The translations under genes were made by a program, and so were the position numbers. Under the pieces are notes generated by a model, which saw only the letters and a list, made by a program, of their open reading frames with translations, ran no database searches and was not told the DNA's origin. A stretch of 64,000 nt of DNA from Symbiodinium natans (lineage: Eukaryota; Sar; Dinophyceae; Suessiales; Symbiodiniaceae): positions 387,501 to 451,500 of the forward strand of contig CAJNDS010000080.1 in the NCBI GenBank assembly GCA_905221605.1, written 5' to 3'. Positions 51,712 to 63,568 of this stretch are shown here, in pieces; within the stretch, counting starts at the first letter, position 1; each line of letters opens with the position of its first letter.

Positions 51712-54700
51712 ATGGGCAAGAACAAGCCGTCCCCGCACACCAAATGGAGCAAAAATGTCCGGGTGATGGCCACGCTCTTAGTTTGCCTGATAATTGTATA
51801 TGTATATGAGCATATGTATATATATTAAGTTAGATAGTACATGGCCTAGGAATTCCAGAAACGTCTTCGAGACGGAGAGAAGGCGCCGAATAAATTCACC
51901 TGCAATTTTTTTTTTTTAAGATTCATTTGTCGGCGAGGCGGCTTCTTCTGCGACTCCGGAGGCGATGCGTACTTTGCTGCTTACATACAGTAGTAACCGT
52001 ATACGTTGCAGGTCAAGCCGGTCCTGAAGAAGAAGGACAAGAAGGTCACTTTCGGTGAAACAAAGGCCAATGGCAACCAATATCATCGTATATTTATATT
52101 TAAAACTATGTCTGAGTGTCGCCAGGTGACCGTTGTGCAGTCGTACCGCGAGGTCAAGGAGCTCTGGTCATTCGCTTAAGAGTGTAGTTTTAATAAACAA
52201 GTGTAATTAATGCTTTTCAGATGCTCATTTGTGTAAGGCATCAACTTAACCATGCCGACGTCCTCACGACCTGCGAGAAATGCACCCGCCGTGTGCCACG
52301 GTCTGACGGTGTGATGAAGGCAGTGCAGAAGACTCTGACTGAACGCGCACTCTCTTATTTTCATTCGTGTAATGCAGGGCGCTCCAGGGCGAAGTGCCTT
52401 CGCCCAGTCCATGATGATGCCTCAGATCTTTTTAGTAAACTTAAGTGCTTGCTTATGTAACTTTACAAGCAAGTCACAGCTACGAGCTCATAGTAAGGTT
52501 CATCTGCGGCTTCTGCGTACGGCTGGAAGCAAGTCGAATGCACCCAACGCAGCCCGACTTAACAGTGTTGTGTTGTTTAGAAGTGCTAATGAAGCTCGTG
52601 CGGAGGTCGTCAAATCTACGACGGCGGCATACTTGAGACGAAGGACGCGTGCTTTGTGGGAGTTAGCGAGAAGTATAAATACTGCTGCAGGAATATCTCT
52701 TCTCGTCATGAACTTTGGCGCAACAAGCTCAGACTCGTCGGGTTCCTGCGGGAAATGTAGTAGAAGTGAATAAAATACATATGTAGTCAAAAAATCAGTT
52801 TCTTTATTTTTATTTTAATTAGTATGTAACAGTGACACACTCTAGCTTGTGAACGACTCATGTATGCTACAGAATCCTTTCATGTCTTATGGATCTGAGG
52901 TGACTCGCACCGCGTCTCCCGACATCTTGCGCACATGAACTAGTCCATCGCAGAAAAAGACAGAAGCCGTCTGCTCCTAAATCAAGCTCAAGAGCATCGT
53001 ATGTGACGCTAACCGTCTGGGGTAATAGCGAAAGTGTTTTCTGTTACTTGCTCGCAATGTTTAAGCTCAAGCAGCTTGCGCCAAATCAACGAAATTCGTA
53101 CAAGGATACTTGGATGAATTTACACGCGACCAGTGTACTATTGTTTTTGGTGGAGCTGAGGCTTATACGACTGCGTTCAGACCTCAGGCAGACATAGCGA
53201 AGGTTTAATACAAACAAGGGACAAGCTATCAGAGCATGTGGAGTGTGCTCAGGTGCATTGAGAAGCATATGTCTTTCGGAAGCACAAAAGCTTTTAATGT
53301 GACAAACGTATACACGTGCGGCTCCTTGCATAAAAACTTAACTCCAAGGTCTTCGACTATGCGCTGGTCAAAAATGCGGTGGTTGATGGATGAAGATGGG
53401 CGTCTAAGCTGTGTTACTTATTTCTTTTTAAAATCTTGTCTCCAGAATAAAGATAAGGTTGAGCAGTGACTCCGAGCCGCCGACCTTCTCATCTTCTACG
53501 AGTCGCCGCTCAGCAAAAATATAATATTATAAAAAGACAAATAAACAAAACAAAGAGGACCTGCGGTGCGTGTCCCTCGCTGGCGAACCGACGTGTGCCT
53601 TGACTGAACACATACAACAGCTTCTGACAAAATAATATGTGTTTATTCTGTGTATGAGTGTGCTGAGGACGTCTGACGCCGTGATCACACCCGCAGAGTT
53701 TTTGAAAGGGTACCCGAGCTTTATGTTTTGCCAGATTTATAAAAGTAAATTTACAATAGAAATGATAACTTATTTATATTGTTGCTTTTTCAAGGTATAC
53801 TCCTCAGCACGGGGCAATCGATTGCGAAGCCAACGACATGTACCGGCCTGATGTTAAATATTGTTATTGTACTTATTCTATTTTGCGTATACAAACTTTA
53901 GACTATATCAGGACACAGCAAGACGGACGCCGTCGTCGCGCAAGAAGCTGTTGGCATCTTACGTCAATTAATATATTGCAGATTTGCGACAATGACATGT
54001 CATGTTCTGTATAGGGTTCGTCGATTCTGATGGACGCCTGACGAGGAGTGACATACATGATTAAATTGGTTAAGGTAAGTTTCTTTATCCATTCCTTTGT
54101 TTTGCAGGACGCACAAGAAGAACATCATGTCGGTTGATGAGGGCATCGGCGCTGACGTCCATGATGACCTTCAACCGTATCTTGAACATATGCTGTCAGA
54201 TTTATAATAATAAAAATGAAGGCAATCATGTGTTAATAAATCTGCGAGGTATCATGCAAGTGATTTCGTTCAGACGCAGCGTCTTCTGAACGTGGAGTTG
54301 CTACCTTAGTTTGTACTGCTTTGCTGTGCGCGCACACTTTTGCTTCTAGCGCAATTTCTAGCAGCCGAGGATTGCAGGCATTTATCACTGGCGTCTATTT
54401 CAGCAGCTTGCTTAATATACTAAACTTAGAAGTTTATACACCGTCACTTTTTTTAGAAGTATGCTCCAAGGTCAACCTATGTGGTTAACCAGAGCATCGA
54501 GAAGTTGATCCAGATGGAGTAACGGCTTGAGTATACTTCTAGACCATATTAATGTGTTTGACGGATGCATGTTTTAATTTTAAGGTCAAATGCAGCGGAC
54601 GAAAACTGTGCCATTCTCTGGACGTGCAGGTCTTAAAATGTAAATTCTTGCATAGTGTTGAGCTTTGTCACCTATTTCAAATAACTTTAAGCATGACATC

Positions 54701-56149
54701 TTATCGACTATATGCTGCAAGGCATGACGATATGATGGATCCAGACATAAACGACAAGAATTTCAACTGGTATGATGGCCGCGATGAGTGTGGCCTGGCT
54801 TCTATTTACTCTCTTTGTATAATGTTTTGATCTTCGTACGTGCAGGGAACTCCATCGGGTTTTGCCTCAAGAAGAAGTCTATCCTGACCTGCGATCTGGA
54901 AATGAGTCTTTGCTCCTTTTCTGCAATATATATTTCATTTAGATTGTTTTGAACGTGTCATGCTATAAGTTTTCTCAGGCGATGCTGTGGCGAAACAGAT
55001 ATTCGCACGTATGAGCAGCACAAAGCAATGCACAACGGCGAAGGCGACGTAGCCTGGCTTCGTAATAATTAAGCATCTGATTTGTACATTTGCAGGAGTC
55101 GCATTCTTGGTCGACATTGTCCCGGTCAGCTTGGTACAAAGGCTTCGCGCGCAAAGGACTTCAGCAGATTCAGTGTCTCAGAAACGAATACATTTGTTTT
55201 TTAATTGTATAACAATGTAGACATCCATAGCAGACAGGACGTAACTCCTACTACGTTCGGCACAACATTCCTCGGCGTCGACGTCGAGGCACTTATTTGC
55301 CTAATATATTTATATCATATATGCATAAGCACAACACAAAATATCTACATTACAGATGTTGTGCTGTCAGATAGCGTTGTGCGACAGCATCAGCGCAGCT
55401 GGGCAGCCTTTAAATAATACTTGATGTCCTTTTTTTTTGTACTGTATAATGAATAAAAAAAACGATCTGACAACATAAGGCAAGACATTCTTCGAGAATG
55501 TATGCTTGATCAACTGCTTTCGTGCGCACGGAATCAAAGCGACGTACGAGCGCGACGGTCCTCTGTCGGCTCTCCAAGACGGCAACAGTATGCTGCGGCC
55601 ATTCCAGTGTCTTCGCTTCAACTAAAAAGCATCCACTGAAGAATAAAAAACATTTAATGATTAAGCTAAGGAAAAGTTTGGTGTGGATTCCGGACAGAAT
55701 TATTTCAGGAGAAGGCAAGTATATTATCGCTGCAATGAACCATTTCATTGCGGTTCGAGTGATCGGCCAAGAATACAGCGTGAACTTGACTCATCGCCGA
55801 CACACATGGAGACGAGCGTTTCTTGCCCCGGACCTCAAGGCGAGATTTTCACAGACTAATATCGCAGACATTAGATAAATGTTATGAATTTCTGTCAGGT
55901 GCCTTTCTTCATTTCTCCTGAAGATCGCCAAGTTTACATTAATCCAGCGGTGGCTGATCGCGTCTTTCGCGTCGAGGTTCTTAAATATACTAAAAAAAGT
56001 TTTAAGCACAGCACACGACAAGATAGCAGGATCTCGCGGATGAAGACGATAATGATGCCCCGAGAAACAACGACGGCGACATTATTGGATCTGGTTTGGA
56101 GCAACTCGTCTGTCATGATGGACGTGGGAATGACAAGAATCCAGTATGA
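51712..56149 (+). CDS. Intron-dense gene of about 25 tiny exons, novel protein
   Basis: Starts MGKNKPSPHTKWSKNVR at 51712, 6 nt after a strong pyrimidine-AG, which could be a cis or spliced-leader acceptor. Firm chain: 54457-54518, 54585-54629, 54722-54787, 54846-54905, 54979-55048, 55096-55172, 55231-55282, 55356-55392, 55480-55606, 55671-55839, 55899-55976, 56030-56149. All phases match, giving 320 residues then TGA. Introns are 53-92 nt except one of 47. Most exons begin with G after AG; donors are mainly GT, with two GC. A second chain: 53349-53388, 53477-53512, 53556-53592, 53668-53709, 53795-53852, 53912-53962. Likely early exons: 52012-52065 (VKPVLKKKDKKVTFG), 52126-52166, 52238-52322. 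KKVTF (52039-52053) fits a PP1-binding RVxF motif. Near the C-terminus, ENVCLINCFRAHGI followed about 60 residues later by MNHFIAVRV resembles the Cys and His segments of papain-fold proteases; this is only a suggestion. 52.37-53.3 and 54.16-54.46 kb are ambiguous, and a GT donor at 56144 could extend the end to about 56.24 kb. Confidence 0.7.
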
Positions 56150-57600
56150 ATCAAGTTAGAGTGATGAACAAGGTCTGCGATGATGCACGAGCTTCAGAAG
56201 ACATCAATCAATCAGAACGACGCTGTGCCTGTTTTTTTTTTTTAATCAGGATTGTGTAGTTTATATCAGCATCGTTTCCATCAAGTAATCATGATTAATG
56301 TTCTCCGAGATAAAGAACTTCCAACACGATTATTTTATGTTTCTTTAAAGCTTGTAGTGCACAAGCCAGTAGCCTTCAATATATATCTGTTTAAATCAAT
56401 GTGACAAGTATCTTACAAATGACAATGACTTTCTTTTTTTAAATCTAGACATAATGCACGTCGAAACCATGTTTTCTAAAAGATATGAATCTTAGAACAT
56501 ATATTAGTAAACAATTGCGTACTGAGGCCGTGATCATCGAGATGAACCTTCAGAATGCATATTCATGGAGGCAGACTCAGAGATGCTTTGTTTGTCTTGG
56601 TGAAGATAATAAAGACTGAGTCGAGTTGTAGTCATTCTTTACGTAAAACTAATATGTTTATTTATAATTCGTCTTTTACCTTGCAAGCGTTTAAACTTTT
56701 AATTTAACACAATGTTTGCATTCGCACAAAGGCCAATCGAGAATGGGAGGACGATGACGCTCGCAGCGTGGACGTGTTGCATGCTCGAAGTGCGGCTTAG
56801 TTCAGTAGTTAAATATATATTTGTTATGAGTTAGCTGATATTTATAGTAGTGGTTTCACCTGTATAGTAACGTCTAATGAAGAACTGCAATCGATTTTTT
56901 TTAGTACTTCAAACGGGTAGACTTTATTGTCTCAAATCAGGTCGGCTGGATTAACAGAAACCGAGACACGTTGCGGCGTAGTAGGGTTTAGGGTTGGGCT
57001 TTCGGGCTATATGGGCAGCCTTGTTGAGAAGCATCGTTCAGTGCCTAAGCTTCGTAAGCTCTGAGAGTCTTCTAGTTTTGGATACAATACAACCACAACA
57101 TCAAAGAAGCATTCTATTAACTCATGATTCTCTACACATCATACTTCTAGAATTGATTGCGTAGTATTATTTTCTTGAAGAGATATTGATATTAAATGAT
57201 ATTTATATCTTTTTTTTAATGGCTTTGTAAAAACTAAGCCAAAAGAACCCGAAAGGTCTCAGGCTCATATATATATATATATATATGCAGATATATGTAT
57301 ATATATATATGTACTTAATTATATTGTTTCCCCTCGTCATGCCTGCATAATAAATACCCGTTCTAGCTAAATCAGTGCCGAACGCCTGCAGCTAAGGGCT
57401 CTAGTAACCCAATTCTGAGGTCGCTGGAAGCAAGCGATGTAGTCACTTCTCCAAAATATGACCCCTTTTTGGGTCCGTATTATAAGGCGGCCCCTGCTAT
57501 TTGCATAAAGGGTCAGTGTGTTAAGGCCCGCACCCTAAACCCTAAACCCTAAACCCTAAACCCTAAACCCTAAACCCTAAACCCTAAACCCTAAACCCTA
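56150..57600. other. AT-rich right flank, no gene seen
   Basis: AT-rich sequence with (AT)n near 57270-57312 and a single short TTTAGGG unit at 56985. Telomere-type arrays resume at 57532, so the AT-rich island spans roughly 51.2-57.4 kb. Confidence 0.5.
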
Positions 57601-57610
57601 AACCCTAAAC

Positions 57611-60600
57611 CCCCTGGCTGCCTGCCCGGCATCGCATGGAGGCGCGTAGATGCATCCATCTCCTTTCTTGAGCGCGTCTGCAACCTTTACACCTTTACAC
57701 CTTTGCACCTTTACACCGCACACCCCCAAAACTCGAAACCCTAAACCCGAAACCCTAAACCCTAAACCCTTGCACTTCCAGAGAAGCCTCAAGAGTCGTG
57801 TACGCCTTGAAACCAGCTGTGAGCCAAGTCGCCGGCAAGAACGGCGCAGTGCCACCTTGCTTGTGCTCTCTGTAGCCCCAAACCCTAAACCCTAAACCCT
57901 AAACCCTAAACCCTAAACCCTAAAGGAGTCCATGAAGAGCCCATTCGCGCGAGTGACCGGTCTGAAGCACAACGGCCTCAAGCCGAGAAACGCCGTTTTT
58001 TTCACAGCCCACCATTCCCGGCACCTTGGAGATCCCGGAATTTTAGGCCTTAGGCTTTAGGGGCCCATCCCAAGGTCCGAAAACCTGCGGTTGACCGTTG
58101 TTTAGGGCTTAGGGCTTCGGGTTTCGGGTTTAGGGTTGGCAGATCATCGCATAGCATTCTCAACTAAGCTTACAATCGTTTATACAGCGCATCCGACCAC
58201 CGCTTGCTGCCACAGATCTCGTTCGCTCGTTCTTTTCCGTTCTCGTCTCTTCGCGTCTCGCCTCTCACTTCTCGCTTCTCTCTTCTCGCCTCTTGGCTTC
58301 CCTTCTCTTCTCTATGTTCTCGCTTTCTTTCTTTCTTCCTTTCATTCCGTCTTTCTTCCTCTTTCCAAACAGCGAACTCCCTGACAGAAACTCTTTATTC
58401 CAAGAGCTTAACCCTAAACCCTAAACCCTAAACCCTAAGCCCTAAGCCCTAAGCCCTAAGCCCTTAAGCCCCAGCCGCTTCTGTGTGCCGTCGAAGTTGG
58501 GCCCCAAGAGTTCCACCCGCCCAGAGGCCGCGATGCACAGCACGCGGCTGGCGTTGCCGGGGATGCCCCAGACCTCATACAGCTTAGGGTTTAGGGCTTA
58601 GGAAATATAGGGTTGAGGGTTTAGGGTTAGGGTTTATAGGGTTTAGGGTTTAAGGTTTAGGGGTTGGGGTAAGATCAAGGTTTACGTACGTTTAGGTTAT
58701 AAGGGCTCAGGGGCTTAGGACTTGTAGGCTGAGACTGAGACTAGCTGGGGTGCTTCCGCACATCTGAGCACCAAGCCCCAAAGCCCAACCCTCTGCCGAA
58801 ATCCTACAACCTAAACCCCAAACCCCAAACCCAAACCCTAAACCCAGCACCCGAAACCCTAAACCCCAAACCCTTAAACCCTTCTCTCTGTCCCCAGCTC
58901 TCGAGGCAACGCCTCACTCAAGTTGGCCCAGGCGCGCAGCCGTCGGGTCCCAGGATCGCCTCGGTCCACTTCCTTCGCTGAGTGCGTGAAAGACTAGGCC
59001 CAATAAGGGGCCATAGTAAGGGAGCATGTAACTTCTTCTCTAAACCCTAAACCCTAAACCCTAAACCCTAAACCCTAAACCCTTAGCAGGAAAGGGTGCA
59101 AATGCTGCATTGCGATGACTCGTCGAAAAGGGGAGGGGGGGGGGGGGGGGGCGGAAATGCCTGGAACTCGGCCCTAAACCCCAAATGTCCAACATCTGAA
59201 CCCAACCTCTAAACAGTGTGCTCGGCTCCTAAACCCTAAACCGTAAACCCTAAACCCTAAACCCTGAACCCTGAACCCTATAAACCCTAAACCCTAAACC
59301 CTATTCAAATGACTAAAGGCCCCCTAGATTAGGCTCCTGGTGCCTTCCTGCCCCCTTTCCTCCGCAGCTGAGGCGCCAGGTCTGGTCTTCGAAGTCCGGC
59401 CCAAAGAGCTCCGACGAGCCTTGCCAGTGGCCCAAAAACACCGGTTTAGGTTTTAGGGTTTAGGGTTTAGGGTTTAGGGTTTAGGGTTTAGGGTTTAGGG
59501 TTTAGGCATTAGGGTTTAGGGTTTAGGTTTTAGGGTTTAGGCATTAGGGTTTTAAGGTTTAGGGTTTAGGGCCCTACATTACTAAACCCTAAATTTATAA
59601 ATTACGAAACCCAAGATTTCTCAGCCCTAAACAAAAAAACAAAGGTGGCCCAAGGGCCAAGACTTCAGAAGCCGGACAAGAAGGTAAGGGGCCATAGCAA
59701 GGGAGCATGTAACTTCTTCTCTAAACCCTAAACCCTAAATCCTAAACCCTAAATCCTAAACCCCAAACCCTAAACTCTAAACCCTAAACCCTAAACCCTA
59801 AACCTTCAGCTCTAAACCTCCTTCTGAGCCAGGATTGAGGGGATAGGCTGCTACTCCCCTGTTGCGAGCATGAAGCAAAAACGTCTTGCTAAGGTCTAGG
59901 ATTCAGTGTTCTAACTACCAGGATGGGATATTAGGCCTTATAACCCCCACAATCAACCCTATAAAGGGCCTTTTTTAGGGGTTATAGGGTAGAATAGCCC
60001 ATCCTGGCAGTTCTACCTCTCTAAACATACAACCCATAAGTTCAAAGGAGAGTTTCAGGTAGTGCCCCACGCCTCGAATGGCGTGTTTGAAGTGGCTTAG
60101 GGCTTTGGGGGTTTTCGGCTCCTGGGTTTGGGTCGGTGTAGCCTCGTGGGTCTATGGGGGCTTAGGCCTTCGGGTTAGGGTGCCTTAGGCGGCTTAGGGC
60201 TTTGGGGGGGTTTTGGGGTTTGAGCCTGTGCACTTTGGCTCTTGGAGGGCGGCCGGCACTCCAGTTGTGCTTCTGGGAACCCTAGACATCCTGTTGGGGT
60301 TCCGTATGAGAAGCCCCCTATAAACTCGGAATCCTAATCCGGAATGGAACCCTCAACCCTAAACCCTAAACCCGAAACCCTAGAACCCTAAACCCTAAAC
60401 CCTAAACCCTAAACCCCAAACCCCAAACCCTAAACCCCAAACCCTAAACCCTAAACCCTGGAGAACGGACCCATCTCTGGGAGCTGCGGAGCCATCTGGC
60501 GCCAACCGCAAGATGCGCCGCGCATTGCCTCACACAGGGTTTAGGGTGTAGGGATAAGGCTTACGGTTTAGGGTTTAGGGCTAGGGTTTAGGGTTTGGGG

Positions 60601-61076
60601 TTGAGGGCTAGGGTTTGGGGTTTGGGGTTTGGGGTTTGGGGTTTGAGGTTTAGGGTTTAGGGTTTAGGGTTTAGGGTTTAGGGTTTAGGGTTCAGGGTTT
60701 AGGGTTTAGGGTTTAGGGTTTAGGGTTTAAGGTTTAGGGTTTAGGGTTTGGGGCTGCTGAGGCTCAAGTCTCCCTACCCCGAATCTTAAATCTCTCGATT
60801 ATAGAGAGTTTAGGGTTAGGTAGGGCTTAGGGAGCGGACCCTTACTATCAAATCTCCCCCACTGGTAATTTTCTAGCGAGTGCGTGTTTTTGGTGGGTAG
60901 GGTTTGGGCGGGGAGTAGTGCTGGGAAGGGCAGGGCGTATCTCATCAAACATCCTGTTTTCTAACTCCTTTTGGCTGCTGGTACTCTGGGCCTACTCTGG
61001 GTTTAGGCTTTTTCCTGGCCGGTGACAGGGCAGGGCATAGATGAAGCCATCCGCTGCTGCGGCTGCGCAAGCCCAC
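57611..61076 (-). CDS. Second beta-propeller-like gene, dispersed exons
   Basis: Exon candidates in transcript order: 61076-61022 (acceptor TTTCTCCAG, WACAAAAADGFIYALPC), 59419-59367 (acceptor GGCAAG, SSELFGPDFEDQTWRL), 58582-58474 (acceptor CCCTAAG, LYEVWGIPGNASRVLCIAAS then GRVELLGPNFDGTQKR) and 57677-57611 (acceptor GTTGCAG, DALKKGDGCIYAPPCDAGQA, donor GTTTAGGG). Their motif order follows the repeat seen in the gene at 40075-41310: DGxIYxxPCxA, VLxI, VELLGPxF, then the next DGxIY. Introns are about 0.8-1.6 kb and tract-rich. Not every junction phase can be satisfied with these four alone, so at least one exon is probably missing. Confidence 0.5.
60464..60538 (+). CDS. Candidate 25-codon exon ending at GTTTAG
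   Basis: Acceptor CCTGGAG, NGPISGSCGAIWRQPQDAPR then IASHR, ending AGG before GTTTAGGG. Phase 0 to phase 0. It lies on the opposite strand within an intron of the preceding gene model. Confidence 0.4.
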
Positions 61077-61419
61077 CTGGAGAAAAAAAGTTGCGAAAGC
61101 GTGCGCTGGCCATGTGTCAAAGACAACGCCGAAGGGGCCAGTACTTATGAGACACCATGTGAGGACAGAGGTAAAGGACCACAGCGTTGAAAGGGACAAC
61201 GATGAGACTAAACTGAGCTGCATGCAGACATTGCTTTCTGTACCTGTACCGACAGATGCCAAAAAGGAGTCTTTGTCGTCCCACTGGGTCCAAATGGGCA
61301 CCTTTAAGTTATTACATCTCGAAACTTCGCGTCAGAGACCCGCCAAACAACCCTGCGACCGTCATGGGTAAGGGTTAAGAAACCGATCTGCGTCCGAGAT
61401 GCATGGACGCCCCATGCAG

Positions 61420-61502
61420 GTCCGATGGAGGCGGTGGGGGAGGAGGAACCTCGCCCCCTTCCGCCATGCTCGCCGATCTTCAGTGACGACGCGATCTTCA
61501 AG
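61420..61502 (+). CDS. Candidate exon, acidic/Pro-rich
   Basis: Acceptor CCCATGCAG, phase 1 entry, PMEAVGEEEPRPLPPCSPIF then SDDAIFK, ending at a GC donor (GCATTC). Codon use is strongly coding-like. The surrounding 61.1-62.1 kb has no further clear exon. Confidence 0.5.
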
Positions 61503-62190
61503 GCATTCAAGGGGCTATCTGCTTTTGCGTCTCATGTGGGCTTTTGCGAAGTCTTCTAGGGTCTTAATGAGAGGGTCTTGAGGGATGTGTTTGTCCACAT
61601 ACATTCGGTGGGGTCTGCCGACTGGAGGGTTGCTTTAGGGTGTTGGATGTCCAAAACTTTCAATGGGCTCCGTGCTTGTCTGTGAGGGTTTCCGTGGGCT
61701 CGGGGTGTGCTAGAGTTTTGTGGAGCATTCAGTTCTGGTCCTTGTTGAGTGGCGGTTGCTTTCATAGATCTCTCAGTCAGACCTCGGCTGTCAGACCATA
61801 AGTAAGCACACCTTTACTATTTTCTTAAGAACTCCAACCCAAAAAAATGGTCTCCTTCTTACCTATAGGGAAGAGTCTTTTGACTTTTTGGGGTTTCTTG
61901 AGCAAACAGTAGACCATGTTCAAGCACAGACGCCAATCTGGAATCTTCCAGATGCAGGCCCGGGATGGACGAACTGATGCGCTAACAGACTTGGCCAGCT
62001 GTCTTCTGCTGTTTCTGCCAAGCACTTCTGCCCGGAACCCTTGCGTATCGGCCGCGGCAATTCTGCCGAAGACTCTCGCAGGTGAAAAGCGGCGAACTCG
62101 TCAAACTCGTCTGTGATCAGACTCGAGTGAATATCCCTAAACCCTAAACCCTAAACCCTAAGCCCTAAGCCCTAAACCCTAAACCGAAAG

Positions 62191-62286
62191 GCAGTTGCAA
62201 GATCCTAGCCTTCGGCAAGCCTTGCCACTGCCAACAGATTCAGGCATCTGGACGGATCGCCTTCGATACAAGCTGTGGAACCCCAA
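62191..62286 (+). CDS. Candidate exon, Cys-rich
   Basis: Acceptor CCGAAAG, phase 1 entry, SCKILAFGKPCHCQQIQASG then RIAFDTSCGTP, donor GTCGGA in phase 1. CCCTAAA left, long TTTAGGG array right. Confidence 0.45.
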
Positions 62287-62306
62287 GTCGGAACTTTCCA
62301 TGGGCA

Positions 62307-62414
62307 TAGGGTTTAGGGTTTAGGGTTTAGGGTTTAGGGTTTAGGGTTTAGGGTTTAGGGTTTAGGGTTTAGGGTTTAGGGTTTAGGGTTTAGGGTTTAG
62401 GGTTTAGGGTTTAG
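62307..62414 (+). repeat. TTTAGGG array
   Basis: About 15 perfect units. Confidence 0.95.
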
Positions 62415-62448
62415 GGGTAGACCATAAGCCTTTTTGTGGGTTCCCAAG

Positions 62449-62538
62449 GTCCCAATCACCATCCTGAAGCCTTGGAAGACGGAACATGCTGAACGCCCTT
62501 CACACCTGTTGCTTGGAGCTATCTCGTCCTGCTTACAC
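62449..62538 (+). CDS. Candidate exon
   Basis: Acceptor TTCCCAAG, VPITILKPWKTEHAERPSHL then LLGAISSCLH, running to a possible GC donor that merges with CCCTAAA. TTTAGGG left and CCCTAAA right, the reverse of the usual bracket. Confidence 0.45.
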
Positions 62539-63490
62539 AGCCCTAAACCCTAAACCCTAAACCCTAAACCCTGAACCCTAAACCCTAAACCCTAAACCCT
62601 ATGAAGCCCTCAGCGATAAACTCGGCGCCATCCACAAACATCTACGGATGTACTGGGAGGGCCCTCGTCCCATGACTGCTGCAGGGAGTGCACAGGCACA
62701 AAGATCCGTAAATGACAGCCGTTTTGGGGTGCGAGGAGTTAAGGGAGAACCCTGAAACCGCAAAACCCTGGATCCTAGGCCTAAGCCCTAAACCCTAAAC
62801 CCTAAACCTTAAACCCTAAACCCTATAAACCCTATAAACCCTAAACCCCGCGTGGGCTGATGCTGCGCCAGATGTGCCATGGTACAGTCGGCCCTCCCTA
62901 AGCTAACACTACACGGCCGGGAGCGAGCCTCGCCTAAGGGTTTAGGGTTTATAGGGTATAGGGTATAGGGTTTAGGGTTTAGGGCTAGGGTTTAGGGTTT
63001 AGGATTTAGGGCTTAGGGTTGAGGGCTTAGGGTCCTTCGAGACCACATGAGCCCTTAGAGGGTTTCTGGTAGCAGGGATTGTAATCGTATAGGAGGATAA
63101 GAGCGCTCCCCTAAGCACTATTAACCCCAGAAACCCTATACCATAAACCCTATGAACCCCAAACCCCATACAGCCTAAATCCTGCAAACCCTATAAACCG
63201 TAATCAGCCATATAAACTGAATGTAAGAACCCAAAACTCTACAAATCCAAGACCTTGCACACCAAACACCCTGCACACCTTAGACCCTACAAACCCGATA
63301 AACCCAACATCTACTCCCCTAAACCCTATAAACTCCATAACTTGGGATGCTCCCCCTTATACTGACAATGATTGATAGGGATGAGAATACCCCCAAGGAC
63401 TGTTAGTATACGGGGGACCAGCCCAACCCATAATCGCTGTGAACCCACACTCCCCAGAAACCCCTAAACCCTAAACCCTAAACTTGCTAG

Positions 63491-63568
63491 GAGCTGGGGC
63501 GAGTCCCTGATTCCTGGGCCATGACATCCCGGTCTCACTTGGATGTCGAGAAGAGTTTTCCTGGCAGG
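63491..63568 (+). CDS. Candidate 26-codon exon
   Basis: Acceptor CTTGCTAG, ELGRVPDSWAMTSRSHLDVE then KSFPGR, phase 0 to phase 0, followed by a GA donor (GACCAT). CCCTAAA left, TTTAGGG right. The gene presumably continues past the window edge. Confidence 0.45.

Noticed and set aside
51859-51920. Extra exon between the first and second exons of the intron-dense gene
   Set aside because: KRLRDGEK is plausible after CCAG, but one downstream option leaves an intron of only 19 nt and the other needs a GC donor; left unassigned.
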